This document shows, piece after piece, positions 1 through 11,757 of a stretch of DNA of 64,000 nt. The notes beneath the pieces are model-generated. The model saw nothing but the letters and a program-made list of their open reading frames with translations, made no database searches and was not told the origin of the DNA. Source of the DNA: Adineta vaga (Eukaryota > Rotifera); assembly GCA_021613535.1 (NCBI GenBank), contig CP075493.1, forward strand, positions 310,001 through 374,000, written 5' to 3'. Every line of letters begins with the position of its first letter. Within the stretch, counting starts at the first letter, position 1. The translations under genes were made by a program, and so were the position numbers.

Positions 1-936
1 TTGTTTGCTTGTTGTTGAATATTGGTTAATCATATTCAGCATTTTCTTTTCATGCTCTCTATAATGTGAACAGTCGTTGGAAGTAGCAATATGATTACCT
101 TTACAGTTGTATCACTTGACTGCATCATCTTTAACATTACATATGTCCATGCTGTGATTTTCACCGCATCGAATACATACTTGTTGTTTGGTTTTGCAGT
201 ACTTGGCTACATAATTGTATTTTAAGCAAACATAACATTGCACCGGTTTTGAATTTTTTGTTGCTGGTTCAGCTGTGAAGTGCATGCAATCCACTTGTAA
301 ACCAGTTTGCACAAACGTGTTTCGATTTGTTGCATCACTAAATGATATTTTTACTGTACGTGTTGCAGTCTTACCATCTTTGCTTGTTAATCGTATAACT
401 TCTGTTACTTCAAGACCAATGTTCTTTAGTGCTTTAGTTATTCGATCGTTTGGTATTTCCAAATCGACTCTTTTTACGAAGGCGATCTTTTCTGTGTCCT
501 TGATTCTTTGTATAGATCTTGGAACGTATACCTTAGCTGATGGTTGACTGTTTGACGATAATATTGATGAAAAGTCGTTTAATATGTTGTTGGACGATTT
601 AACATCACTTGCATATAATGTAAATATTCCATTTCGTCCAAGTTGGATGTCATGGATATTGACTTCAGCAAGATGTTTCTTCAAAATATCATTTAGCTGC
701 AACTTGTTTAAGTTAACACCCTCTAGAATAAGAGGGGCGATGCTAAATGTTGGTTGGCTTGATTTTAAAGCATATGGTGCTGCTTTGCCAACTTGTGTTG
801 TTTGTTGTGGGCTTTGTATGCTTTGTGAGCTTTGTGGCCCTTGTTTTCGTTGTGTGGTGGTTGCTCTTTGTTGGTTGTCCACGTTGTGATAGCGTCTTTA
901 TTGGCCACTGCCACCCCTGCCTCTCTTAACAGGCAT
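1..936 (-). pseudogene. LINE ORF1 (gag-like zinc-knuckle protein) relic, runs off the left edge
   Basis: ORF1 of a non-LTR retrotransposon, an RNA-binding gag-like protein. A plausible ATG at 936-934 begins MPVKRGRGGSGQ, but codon 13 is TAA (900-898). The frame then stays open to a TGA at 114-112 and remains readable beyond it to the window edge. The N-terminal region is Q/S/T-rich, followed by a central domain. The C-terminal zinc knuckles include CYVCLKYNYVAKYC, where the usual histidine is tyrosine, and CIRCGENHSMDIC. A third knuckle-like stretch (CKGNHIATSNDC) lies just past the TGA. This knuckle arrangement resembles Jockey/I-type ORF1 proteins; the clade is inferred. The RT-encoding ORF2 would lie left of the window. 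The two in-frame stops mark it as dead, or as needing readthrough. Confidence 0.7.
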
Positions 937-2519
937 TAAAATCAGCACCAGTTGCTGATAATTTGGTGTAGATTGTTTTTGTTTTCTTGTTTTGGTTGAT
1001 GAGGTACAGCGGATCTCGATGAAAAACCAGTTTTTTTAAGTCCTAAGACTTTTGTAGCTGGTGAAAAGAGAAAAAATTAGATAGACGAGAGAGAAAATAT
1101 ATATGTGTATAACTTGGACGTATGCGACTGATCGCGACCAAGTCAACTAGACGAATGTTGCTTGTTCTTACTGAACTGTTAATCCTTCTATATAAGTTGT
1201 ACGTTACCTTTATGAATTTATACGAAACTATGAACTGTTCTTTGTACATAAACCGAACTTTCACAGGCATAATTCGGTGATAAAAAGTTTCGCATGAATT
1301 GTTTGAATCTTTTGAAACGTGAATGATCTGTCATTGGTTGAGTAGGTGATATACAGAACCGTCATGAGTTTATTAGTGAACATGCGGAACTTTTGGTGAA
1401 TTTTTGAAACTTTTAAAGATTCATGTTTGCTATACGAAACTAAGGGTCGATCAGTATGGAATATTCTGAATTTTCATTTGACATACGAAACCCTGCAGGA
1501 TTTTGCATTAAACGCACTAAGCTTTTAAGGTTTTGTGAACTCATTATTGATTTCGGACAACCCACGCAAAACCATGATCGGTTTAGTTTAAAATATTCTG
1601 AACTTTTTCAAAACTGACGAACCATCGATGGTTCGGTGTAAAATATCCTGAACCAGCAGCTGGCCTACGAAAGTAGGGAAAGGTTGGTGGAAAATAGACG
1701 AAACCTATCGTCAGACTGCGAAACCACTGATGGTTTTGTGGAAATGTTACACAACTATCAATAGTTTCGCGAACCGCGTAGAAAACATTCAGATCGTTTT
1801 GCTTGTCAACTGCCAAACCTTCTCGATCTTACTGAACTTAAAATAGTTCGGGAGACCAAGCACGAAACGTTTTTCATTTTTCTGAACTTAACATCGTTCG
1901 GGAGAAGCATAGAAAACCATATTAGTTCGGTAAAACAACATTTTTTTTACAGTGTATGAATATTTCCTTATATGAGTATAGCCACTCACTATACTTTCTC
2001 CATGTTTTAACATGAAACGATGAATCTAGTGGAGATCTATCGACTCATGTAGGAATCGTTTCTGATGGTGATTACTGAACAAGATAATATGGATATATTT
2101 AGGGATCTATCATAGACAGCGTATGTAATATGTGGAAGAAGTGTAATATTTGGACCGAAAATATGTCCACAGAACAACATTTTCCCACATATTTGTATAT
2201 CATTCGATTGACAAAGAAGAGAACTTTGTTCTGATATATAAATCGTCAAGTGGAAACAATGAACAAATAGAAAATTCCTACAAGAAGTCCGTGTACTTGT
2301 TTATGCCTATATGCTATGTATACTCTACATTTGCCAGAGTGACTTTATGGCTCTAAATATAGTCAGAATGAAATATAATTTATTATTTTCGATATAGAAC
2401 AATTTTTCACAACTAGAACAACAAAACTGAATTGAAAAACTCAGTTTCTGACGAGGAATCAATTTCACCTCTTAATAACCCCGCTACCTTCTTTATTATT
2501 AAAAAAAATGATATTGATG
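937..2519. other. Non-coding stretch, likely LINE 5' region plus an old fold-back element
   Basis: No credible gene seen. From about 1300 to 1960 the sequence repeats short words such as CGAAAC, GAACC and GGTTCG on both strands. It ends in TTTTTTTTACAGTGTA (about 1941-1956). The same ACAGTGTA-type end closes fold-back elements at 3.8 kb and 10.86 kb, so this is probably a diverged member of that family. Confidence 0.35.
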
Positions 2520-2905
2520 TTATGCAAAAAGAAATGCTCCAAAATGGAGTAGAAATTTTGTACCTCTATGATAACAACTTTGTTTGAGGTACAAACCGTT
2601 AAAATGGGCTATAATATCCCAAATGTTGTACAGATGGCAGTCCTGTATATAATCTCCCGTTTGCTTTACCGCCCGCACTTGATTGTTTTTCTGTCTTGAG
2701 ACTATCTGATAAGGTATAGCGAATCGCCATTGTGCACTCAATAAAATCAGAAATTTCACTGCTGCCATGTTTAGAAATATTCTTACGACACGACTTTAAT
2801 ACATTTTCTTACGCCGATGGATTAGACGTAGAAGGCGAAGATAAAAATACACCTCTTTCGTCCAGATAAGTTGGTGTGATTGTCTTCAGATCAAACCTAG
2901 AAACG
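2520..2905 (-). pseudogene. Decayed 5' part of a SET-domain gene (paralogue of the gene at 46.5-47.4 kb)
   Basis: Read on the minus strand, it parallels the N-terminal exon of the SET gene at 47064-47403. Matching words are LDERGVF/LDERSIF, ISDFIECTMAI/FSDVIECPTEI, TLSDSLK/TLPDGLK and GGKANGRLY/DGKANWGLY. A splice-acceptor-like TTTCTAG precedes it near 2905, at the same place as the acceptor-like TTTTAG upstream of the intact copy. An in-frame TAA sits at 2811-2809, with further stops downstream. No SET core (NLSCDP or GDEIT) remains. It is a broken remnant, probably from a segmental duplication. Confidence 0.75.
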
Positions 2906-3123
2906 AGATTTCAACATGATGATCCATTTCGAAGGTTTGAGTGTGGCTATTTTCATTTGATTACACTCATACCTTCAAATCAGAAATTGATTTAAGTTCG
3001 CTTTAAAACAATTTGTTTCAACCTGCGACTTTATACTCTGTAAACATATAGCAAATGAAAAAATTTCTATACTGTTCATCTTTATTAGTGTCAAAAACAA
3101 TCAAGGAAGGTGCAGAGAAATAT

Positions 3124-3549
3124 TTATGTGCGCATAGCAAAATCTCGTGTTGAGTTCATAAGTAATAAGATTTCGTCTTGAAAGTTGTTCCAAGGGATTC
3201 TTTTGCCCTTTTTGTTTTCCAACCAGAACTCAAGGATTTGTTCATTTTTGTGAAATTTGTTAACACGAACTTCATCCTCGTCAACATCAACGAAGCGCAT
3301 TTCGCCATTTTCTTCATCCAGAAAAACATCTTCATGTCTGATTTGATCATGAATGTCTATTTCTCGATGAACGTGTGTCGGAGAACGATCTTCAGTTTTA
3401 AGACCTTTGACAAACTGAGGACAGTATTTGTCAGCATGATAAACTTTGTCTAGCATGGCTGCCCATACTCGATCGAATGGAGCTGTTATTGCAAATGGTG
3501 AACGAAACCCCAAGCCCACAGTTTTTCGTTCTGAATCATCTGAAGACAT
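3124..3549 (-). CDS. Small SRPBCC/AtaL-like (DUF1857-type) protein, 141 aa
   Basis: A single-exon frame starts at ATG 3549 and ends at 3124. The protein (MSSDDSERKTVGLGFRSPF...) has a segment like the helix-grip start of SRPBCC proteins (APFDRVWAAMLDKVYHADKY). Alternating charged strands follow (HEDVFLDEENGEMRFVDVDEDEVRV), then FWLENKKGKRIPW. I read it as related to the AtaL-like/DUF1857 branch of the SRPBCC ligand-binding fold. Family members are about 150 residues, so the length fits. No catalytic role can be assigned. The assignment comes from general pattern memory and is uncertain; an uncharacterised bdelloid protein is the alternative. It sits between the SET relic and a palindromic repeat and has no equivalent in the right-hand duplicate block. 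Confidence 0.5.
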   Translation of the reverse strand: MSSDDSERKTVGLGFRSPFAITAPFDRVWAAMLDKVYHADKYCPQFVKGLKTEDRSPTHVHREIDIHDQIRHEDVFLDEENGEMRFVDVDEDEVRVNKFHKNEQILEFWLENKKGKRIPWNNFQDEILLLMNSTRDFAMRT

Positions 3550-3618
3550 GTTTTGTTTTATCTACACAGAAAATAACAATAGTTTAATATGTAACTATCA
3601 AACTGTTAATTGAAGAAT

Positions 3619-3703
3619 GTGAGTATGGGTGTGGGGTGGGTGAGAGTGACGACGCATGTATGGGTATAATCATATGAAAATACCCACCCACACCCTCAAG
3701 ATG
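3619..3703. repeat. Telomere-like inverted pair 1 (G-rich then C-rich)
   Basis: The + strand reads GTGAGTATGGGTGTGGGGTG, a spacer of about 40 bp, then TACCCACCCACACCCTCAAGATG. The arms are degenerate TGTGGG/CCCACA units facing each other. The outer end CCCTCAAGATG recurs at the other pairs (11.25, 19.2 and 58.5 kb), which suggests a mobile element carrying telomere-like subterminal repeats. Confidence 0.7.
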
Positions 3704-4625
3704 GTTTTAAGGTTCTGTAGATTTTCAAAAGCGTTTATTTCAATCTGTCGACTCATTTGAAAGTTTCATAATACCTACGAAGCTTTTTATGTGGTTTTGG
3801 TCATATTACTTTATTTTTCTACAGTGTATACTAGCTGTGTGTCTTTGAATGCTCTGGTCCTATACTGTAATAAGCGGGCGTAAAAAAAGTAATCCAAAAG
3901 ATCTGTGCATATTCACAGCTTGATTCACTCATAGTCTTTAATAACTTAATGCAGACTCATTTATTTGTACAATAAAAATTTGTTACTAAGATGAAAATAG
4001 TGTACCCTTACAGCATTAACACATTCATGCATGACATCAAGAAAAAGCGTAGAAAATTGTGAAGCTAGATGTGGACGCTACACTTTAAATAAAACAAAGT
4101 TACCGAACCTATCAGACCTATATATGACCATAATATCACGTCGCAACTCTATTATTTGACTTTATAATGAATGCATAAAACTTACTAGGAACTTCAGTAA
4201 AACGGCTATTACTGAGCTGCAATAACCCATGGGCACGAATCCTTTTTGGTTTTTGCTAGTCATGTTGAGTTCTAGTTATAGCCAAAATATGAGCTCTAAA
4301 TCGATGGAACACTTTGGGTACTTCGTGAGACTCGGACAAGGACCCGGTCGAGTCCGGGGCTACCCGACGGGCTCTTCTAGTGAAAGATGCAATTAGAGTT
4401 GATGAATCTTCTTTTTTATGTCGAGATATTCTCTCGGGAAGAATGTTATGAGTCTTCAGAGACTTTCTTTAAATGAATAGCTCTCATTAAAACTACTTCT
4501 TTCGTTGCCTGGAATGTTTCGATGTGCTATTAGGATTTCTGACTTGAGGAAGAACAAGGGATATCATTTTTGTCATTCATATATTTGTATTCACATGAAT
4601 CAACAAACTAATAACCATCTAGTAT
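3704..4625. other. No gene seen; half of a fold-back element at 3720-3835
   Basis: The part up to about 3835 contains CGAAGCTTTTTATG and ends in TTATTTTTCTACAGTGTA, matching one arm of the fold-back family found complete at 10391-10862. The rest has no coding signal that I can support. Near 4580-4625 the sequence resembles the region upstream of dioxygenase pseudogene C (52370-52430), so it is probably the original promoter-side flank of dioxygenase A. Confidence 0.4.
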
Positions 4626-5647
4626 GTAAGGTGCACGCAATGCAAAAATCGAGTGAAATTTATTTTTGCTTTTTTTACACATGGTTTGATAGAGCGTGAG
4701 CTGCTGATCACGATGCACTACTTTTTATCCTTTTTAGAAGCTATTTTGTAGTCAAAAATCGCAAAATCCTTGAAAAACCTGAGTTCTCCCCAAAATCACG
4801 TTTTTGGACGAAATATGCAAAAATCACTATTTTTCGGTTCTTGAAAATTCTTGAAAATATTTTTTTTAGATTCAGCATTAAAAACTGATTCTAAAAAACC
4901 TCTGAAATCATTATTACCCCAAAAATTTTTCAAATGGTGGCATTTCTCATGTGTTCCACTACACTACTTATAGGTGGATCTTGTAAACCTATCTAGTTTT
5001 CGTAGGGAGGTGCTGGAGCGAAATTTTGTTTTTGTTTTAATCCTCATACTAGCCTCTATAAAAGTACGCATCGCTTTTGTTTTCATCTATTTTCTTCGTG
5101 GAGAAAAGTTCACTTTACTGATGGTATAGGAAATCGGCCGATTTCCTATACCATCAGTAAAGTGAACTTTTCTCCACGAAGAAAATAGATGAAAACAAAA
5201 GCGATGCGTACTTTTATAGAGGCTAGTATGAGGATTAAAACAAAAACAAAATTTCGCTCCAGCACCTCCCTACGAAAACTAGATAGGTTTACAAGATCCA
5301 CCTATAAGTAGTGTAGTGGAACACATGAGAAATGCCACCATTTGAAAAATTTTGGGTAATAATGATTTCAGAGATTTTTTAGAATCAGTTTTTAATGCTG
5401 AATCTAAAAAAAATATTTTCAAGAATTTTCAAGAACCGAAAAATAGTGATTTTTGCATATTTCGTCCAAAAACGTGATTTTGGGGAGAACTCAGGTTTTT
5501 CAAGGATTTTGCGATTTTTGACTACAAAATAGCTTCTAAAAAGGATAAAAAGTAGTGCATCGTGATCAGCAGCTCACGCTCTATCAAACCATGTGTAAAA
5601 AAAGCAAAAATAAATTTCACTCGATTTTTGCATTGCGTGCACCTTAC
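4626..5647. repeat. Spacer-less ~1.02 kb near-perfect palindrome
   Basis: Two ~510-bp arms are reverse complements, meeting at the centre AAATCGG|CCGATTT (5137/5138) with no loop. Only a few differences are visible, including a net 2-base length change around the ATTACCCC/GGGTAAT segment. No coding capacity is evident. The outer ends read GTAAGGTGCACG and CGTGCACCTTAC. It lies 130 bp upstream of the dioxygenase A start. The corresponding promoter of pseudogene C lacks it, so it looks like an insertion. A hairpin-derived element or a chimeric assembly join are the alternatives. Confidence 0.9.
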
Positions 5648-5778
5648 CTATATATGCAACTGTTCTTCACTACTAATAAAACATTGTGAAATATTTTTAC
5701 CTATTAATTTAGTTTCATACCCTGATACAAGTTTAATATCGCTACAGAAAAGAGTATCTATTAATTAACGGTAAATTC

Positions 5779-8700
5779 ATGACTACAGACTTTAGTGAGA
5801 TACCAGTCATCGATTTCGGCCGATTTCACAACGGTAATAAAGAAGAAAAAGCTGAAATTGCGAACCAGATTGGTGAAGCATGTCGTAAAGTTGGATTTTT
5901 CTATTTAAAAAATCATGGCGTGACTGCAAAACTAACTGAAGATGTGATGACAGTAGCGAAACAATACTTCGCTCTTCCATTAGATGTCAAAATGCGACAT
6001 GCCGTAGGCGATATGTCAAAAGGACAGGTTCGTGGATTTTTAACGTATCGAAGTGGAGACTGTCCCGATATCGGAGACCAAAAAGAGGCATTTAATTTGG
6101 GATTAGAATTAAGCGAGGACGATCCTGAAGTTAAACGTGGAGCAACTCTCCAAGGGCCCAATACGTGGCCAGACTTACCAGGTAAACGTGTGACTAGATG
6201 TGTTAAGAACGAAGGTAATACGTTATATTATTTTTCAGGATTTCGAGAGACAATTTATGATGGTTATTATTTGGCAATCAAAGAATTAGCGCAACAAGTT
6301 GCTGGAGCATTCGCATTGGCACTAAAACTGCCTGAAGACTACTTTGTCCCTCTAACAGACAAACCTGTCGCTAACATGTCTGTCATATATTATCCACCAC
6401 AATCATTAGATAAGCCTCTGGACAAGAATCGCATAGGTAAACTACATTACTTCTGTTTTCTATCCGATTTCACTCTCAAAGTACATCTTTAGTAACAAAA
6501 ACCATATAAAGAATACCAAACGAGCTCATTTTTCAGTTTTTATGCCTTAAAAAGAATAATACAATTTTGTTTCAAAAGTGAGTCCCCACTAGGAAAAATC
6601 TGTTACGATGTCTAGTATTCATTAAAGTAGTTTTTGTACTTTATAATTTTATAACTAGCTCAAAATCAGAAAAAGTATGAAGTTTTACTTTTATGATTTT
6701 ATTGCATTTGTTACAGCAATTTCCAAAATATCCATTGAGTAAGGACTGCACCTGGACGAAAAGATTTTTCTAGTTTCAACCAAAGATATATGCACTATTC
6801 TTTTTTTAACTCGAACATTATACAGGTCATTGATTGCCCATTTTATAGACACGCGTTTACTCTTTCAGCCTATGTACTTTAAAGTATACCAAAACGGTTT
6901 GTGCTTAACTAACTTAGCAATTACATGATTGAGACTAATTCCCATCTCGTTTTGTCACGATAAAATTGGTCGCAATTATGTAATTGCTAAGTTAGTTATG
7001 GTTGTGGTTGTAGGTGTGGGTGCGGGTGTGTATATGTGGGGGTCAGACTTTACTCTTATGCAACACCCACACCCACACCCAAATTTTTAAATTTCGCCAT
7101 TTTTGAGAATATAGGAGAGATATTTTTTTATATACGCTGGCAGCTGGTAGGGACCTGTACAAGACCATACAAAAAGATATATTATATGAAAGATACGGAA
7201 GACTACAGTACCCTTGTTTTTCGACCAACTCTTCTCCAGCTAAAAAAAAGTCCATTTTCGTCAGAAATTCAAAAACGGTAAAAAGTAGGTAGACAGATAG
7301 TCCATATTACAATCTTTCAGAAACAATATAGTTTTTGTCTAAAACATTTCTTTTTAGCTAGAAATTTTGATGATTTTTATAATTCGCTGTTTGGAAAGCA
7401 GGCATTTTGGTGATTTTTTTTCATTTAGCTTCTGTTTTTTACTCTGGGAAAAGGAGTGAGGATTCTGAAGAATCTGGTCTGTGGTGCCATCTATCGTGAC
7501 ATGCCTTTTTGACAGTAATAAAGTGGAGAAATCAGCAAAAATCAGGGTGAAAAATTCTAGATTTGCATTCAGCTGTTTTTTTGCTTTTGTCTATTGATTA
7601 TCTCGACGATCTGTTCCGATATAAGGCTCAAAAATCTTCCTATAGTATTTACAGTACAATCTCAACATATTCCATGAATTATACTAATCAAAGCTTAAAA
7701 GAAAAAAAGCAGGACTGAAAGGGTTAAAAACGTAATTTTCTGATCTGTTTTGCAACATATAATCCCTCTATAAATATTTTATAGCTGAGAAAGAGATAGA
7801 TGTATATATCTGATTGAGATTTTGAGAAGTCTTGGTCATAATAGGACCTATATGTGGTTATAAATTTAAATGAAACTTTTTCATTTATTTTCTTCATGTA
7901 TACCTCGCCAAACATGAAAAATCAAACGAAATAATCAAAGCAAGAAACAGAGACAGTCTAGTAACGAAGATCTTCTGGATTCTGCTTGTCTCATGAAACC
8001 TTAGCTGTGGCCAAAATATCACTTTTAATCATGAATTATGACTGACAAACTATATTTGTTAGGTCTAATTTAAAAAGAAGAACTTGCTCTGAAGAAAGAC
8101 TACATGTGATAAAATTACGGGTGCTCGAGGCGAATTAAGCCTCTCAGTATCTTGCAAATATCCCTCTGAGATCGCGTCGTGTATACTTGGGTTTTGCTTA
8201 AATGATAGTCTACGAAATTCTCCATAAAATCCTTGTTAAAAGAATTCTTTCAATCAATGATTATGTGGTCATATCGGACTACGATTACAATGCTCTCATT
8301 CGGCTAGCTTTCGAAACAATCATTTTTATACCAGCGATTTTGCGTCAATCTTTTGGCTTCACACAATAAATCGGTTGTCATATTGCAGTCGACGAGAAGT
8401 TTTCTCTATCATTTCAATTTACACAAAACGGTGGAAAGTGTTGCATTGCAATCGTTGAGGTATCTTACAAGAATTATTACTTGTTTCAGGTTTTTAAAAT
8501 CGTAACAGAAGGACGGCTTTCAAGCTCGGTCGAAAGGAATACACCTGAAAACATAAGAAACTTGCTTTATAATAGGAACTTGTATATGTGTCGTTAAGAA
8601 AAAACGAAACCATCACTTCAATAAAAACGAATGTTTTGAAAGTTAGCTGTTTTAAACTATTATATTCTTGTTAGGACATAGCCACATAATCTCTGATTGA

Positions 8701-9526
8701 AAAAATTCTTTTAAAAAGGATTTTGTAGAGAATCGCATGGACTATCTTTTGAAAAAACCCAAGTACACACGATGCAATCTAAGAGTGATACTTGTAAAAT
8801 ACTGAGAGGCTCAATTCACCTAAAAGACAAGTTATATCGATTTTTTGGCATAAACCATGAAAGATATGCCTGTGCTAAAGTTTCTATCGGTGATACTTCA
8901 AAATTCTTTTTGTTAGGTAATAAGTTTGCTTTGCTTCCATGACAACCACTCAGAAATTTTAATAGTTTACTGTCATTCTATTATATTCTTTTTTGTTACA
9001 TGTTTCACCGGATTTTGCGTAGATTTTTGTTTCTTGGATCATTCTCTGTAACATATTTGTTATTGTTCTTATGAATACAGGAGCTCTTCAACACACTGAC
9101 TTCGGAGCATTTACACTTCTACAGCAATCAAACGACGTCACAGCATTACAGGTGCAAAATATAAAAAAAGAATGGATTGATGCAAAACCAATTGAAGGAG
9201 CATTGGTTGTCAATATTGGTGATACTATGCAACGATGGACAAACGATCAATTCGTTTCAACATTGCATCGTGTCATCAATGTGAGTGACAAAGAAAGATA
9301 TTCGATAGCGTTCTTTTTTGGACCAAATTATTTCACAAATGTTGACTGTATACCGACATGCTACGACGATAAGGAAAATCCAAAAAAATACAAACCAATT
9401 CTATCAGGTGAATTCGTACATCACCGTCTCGAAACATGTCATCTAACAGATAATGATGAGCGTGATATCGGAAGGCTGCCAGGTGCAGAACAAAATAAGC
9501 CTATCGACCACGAACATACATCCTAA
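5779..9526 (+). CDS. 2-oxoglutarate/Fe(II)-dependent dioxygenase A (isopenicillin-N-synthase-like), 3 exons, 348 aa
   Basis: Cytosolic non-haem iron oxygenase of the IPNS-like plant/fungal type; the substrate is unknown. Exons are 5779-6181, 6239-6436 and 9081-9526, joined by GT-AG introns of 57 nt and 2644 nt. Phases agree and give 348 aa. The N-terminal DIOX_N-like part begins IPVIDFGRF, with FFYLKNHGV and YFALPLDVKM. The catalytic jelly-roll carries the HTD iron ligands (about H205, D207), the distal histidine in LHRVIN (about H263) and the 2OG-binding RYS (about R273-S275). All key residues are present, so it is probably functional. The second intron is very long for this genome and holds a 93-bp hairpin, a telomere-like inverted pair and a 0.7-kb fold-back element. 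Gene B faces it convergently. Pseudogene C at 52.6 kb is a close paralogue whose second intron is only 300 nt. Confidence 0.9.
6906..6998. repeat. 93-bp hairpin MITE in intron 2 of dioxygenase A
   Basis: A perfect 21-bp inverted repeat (TAACTAACTTAGCAATTACAT and its complement) encloses about 51 bp. It abuts the telomere-like pair at 7000. It probably belongs to a non-autonomous DNA element; the family is not recognised. Confidence 0.75.
7000..7080. repeat. Telomere-like inverted pair 2
   Basis: G-rich arm GGTTGTGGTTGTAGGTGTGG...GGGTGTG, spacer of about 25-30 bp, then CAACACCCACACCCACACCC. Same G-then-C polarity as the other pairs. It lies in intron 2 of dioxygenase A, next to the 93-bp hairpin. 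Confidence 0.7.
8128..8821. repeat. ~0.7 kb fold-back element in intron 2 of dioxygenase A
   Basis: The ends are inverted repeats: AGGCGAATTAAGCCTCTCAG on the left, and GAGGCTCAATTCACCT on the right, reading the complement. Arm similarity extends inwards (ACACGA...CCCAAGTA, ATTATGTGG...CCACATAAT). No ORF with transposase features is seen. Confidence 0.7.
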
Positions 9527-10390
9527 TACTGTTAATGGATTGCAAAATTCATCATTGACTTCATTCTCTTATAATTTGCATATCTCTGTCGAAGTTAAAT
9601 TATAAAAATACAAATACTTTCAACTTTATTATTTGATTTATAGTAACATTAATTATGCGAGTGTTATTTTTAATAACAAACGTTAATATTAGTATCAGTC
9701 TATTTCAACAGTTTTTCGTGAACAGTTGAACAAAGATTTACAAGGGAACCATATGAAATGACTGCCAGCTATTAAACTGATACTCTACCGATAAGTGTGG
9801 CTTATCGGCTTGTTCAAATGTAGCATTGTGACATTTTTTTACAAACTGTTGTTCAGTGGATGAGGGCGCGTAAAGCCATTTTGTGGCCCGTGTCAAATCG
9901 ATTTCTTCATATGTAGTTCGAATCAGCTATTGTCCCTGATTACTTTTTGCAATTTTATTTCGCGGAAAACAACGTTACCTATTTGGATCCTTGGATATAA
10001 CCTCCCAGGTATCATGAGAAAAAAATCTCTTTTTTCATCAGTGAAATTCAGGTGTTTGTAGTCACACATGTTGATTACAAATATCATGATCAGACCTTCC
10101 GAAATACCGTTACTTCTTATTTAGTCTTTAAGACCTTATATGGTCTATTTCTCACTTCGGGCGCCTCATCGAATAACGGTGCACCTAAATTTAGTAAAAA
10201 CTAGTTTTTTCTAACTGAATATCTGAATTCTTCACGAAACTAAACTTTTACAGTGAAAAAATACAGCGTAATGGAAAAGCAGGACGTTCTTGGAATCAAA
10301 ACTGACTCTTTATGGACTATACACATCTTCATATTTCTAACTGTTTGTGAAGAAAACTTTGCCGCAATGGCGAGATTTAATCATCAGTAT
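9527..10390. other. Intergenic, no gene seen
   Basis: AT-rich 3' flank of dioxygenase A with A/T-rich polyadenylation-like stretches near 9590-9660. The short frame at 10253-10453 has no recognisable features. A small stem (CCGATAAGTGTGGCTTATCGG) lies near 9790. Nothing else is supported. Confidence 0.4.
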
Positions 10391-10862
10391 ACACTGTTAA
10401 TAAAAAACTTTATTACCGAACTCATCGAAAAGGATTTTGTCGGCGGCGAGTAACTTCCAAATGCGTCAACATGTCGAAAGAAATAGTTTTCAAAATCTAC
10501 GAAATCTAGAAAGAATCTGTCAGCGAGTACACTCTCCGAACCATCGTCTGTGAAACTTCTATAAGTCCCATACAGCGGAAAAGGGTTTGTCAAAAAGTAC
10601 TCACCCTTAATGCTTTTGATATCAAACCATAGTGTTGTACCCTGAGATCTCGTACCTTACGACGAAACTTTTTTTAGCTGTACGGAACTTAAAAAGGTTT
10701 CGTAGACGATGGTTTGGAGTGCGCGCTCGCGAACCGATCCTTTTCTAAGTTTTGCAGATTTTGAAAACTATATCTTTCGACATGCTGACAAATATGGAAG
10801 TTATTCGGCACCTACGAAACCTTTTTGATAGATTTGGTAATGCACTATTTTTATTTACAGTG
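10391..10862. repeat. Fold-back element, TTTCG-rich family, copy 1
   Basis: The terminal inverted repeat starts CACTGTTAATAAAAAACTTT and ends TTTTTATTTACAGTG. Inside, arms with repeated ACGAAACC/GGTTTCGT words face each other (TCCGAACCATCGTCTG against AGACGATGGTTTGGAG). It shares its internal sequence with the element at 14745-15213. It is non-coding. Confidence 0.75.
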
Positions 10863-10937
10863 TAAATTAACATCAGTATTTGAAACGTCACCAAAATCTA
10901 CATTTTTGGTCTGTTTACACTGTTTTATATAAGACTA

Positions 10938-10960
10938 NNNNNNNNNNNNNNNNNNNNNNN
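10938..10960. other. Assembly gap (23 N) flanked by the same 12-mer
   Basis: The N run is flanked on both sides by TATATAAGACTA. That is what an unmerged contig overlap looks like, so the gap may contain no missing sequence. Confidence 0.95.
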
Positions 10961-11251
10961 TATATAAGACTAATTCACTTTTAGTTCTGAAAGAACAGAA
11001 TATTTGAAATTAGCGCAAAACAAATCAGTTGATCTATATACTTTTCAAAGTCCTAGCATTGCTTTCATTGTTTTGAATGGTTTTCCTGTCCTATCCTACA
11101 TGGATAAGCCCTAAAATGAAGATCATTACAAACGTTCTTTTATTAAAGCAATACGTATTATATTGAACCAGCAATGATTCCGACATCAATTTAATTCAAT
11201 TCGTAGAGTCAAACTGACATTTCAATAATCTTCATTTTCGGAATTATCTCA

Positions 11252-11313
11252 CCATCTTGAGGGTGTGGGTGTAGGTGTGGGTGTGGGCACTCTTAAATTT
11301 GTACCCACACCCT
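11252..11313. repeat. Telomere-like inverted pair 3
   Basis: It begins CCATCTTGAGGGTGTGGGTG and continues GTGTGGGTGTGGGC. After about 17 bp it closes with GTACCCACACCCT. CATCTTGAGGG is the complement of the CCCTCAAGATG end at 3.7 kb, which supports a common element with defined termini. Confidence 0.7.
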
Positions 11314-11757
11314 ATTAAATAAAGTTTTGCAGTTCATTAAAAAAATGTTCTAATCACTATATTACATTATTCACATCGAATGTGCCGATGTCACAGTAAA
11401 AGTCGTCTTTTTGTTCACCGATTGCTTGTATAACTTTGTGTCATTGTAAGTGTACTATCGCAACCGTTAAGTCAGTTTTTGAGCTTCTTTGTATAAAAGA
11501 AATAGATGAAAACTGTTTTTAACTGATCTCATCAGTGTGAGCTAAAAGAAGAATTAGATTAATTAACCAGTTTATGAGTTCCTGCTCACCAAAGGGAAGA
11601 CACAAAGACCAGAGCAGAAGTAGTTTTGATTCTATTGGAGATTACTGCAGTTTGTGAAAAGTCTGGGTGAACCAAGTCAAAAAGAGAATTTTCAAGTAGA
11701 TTATTGTTAAAATTATATACTTCCTGAATGATTTGTGTAAACTAGCCGAAGTCTTAT

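Noticed and set aside
3178-3453. 91-aa + strand frame opposite the SRPBCC-like gene
   Set aside because: It is the antisense shadow of the 141-aa minus-strand gene, whose composition and motif-like segments are far more protein-like.
3619-3703. Reading the G-rich/C-rich pairs as chromosome end-to-end fusion points
   Set aside because: Five pairs within 20 kb with a shared terminal word fit a dispersed element better than repeated fusions.
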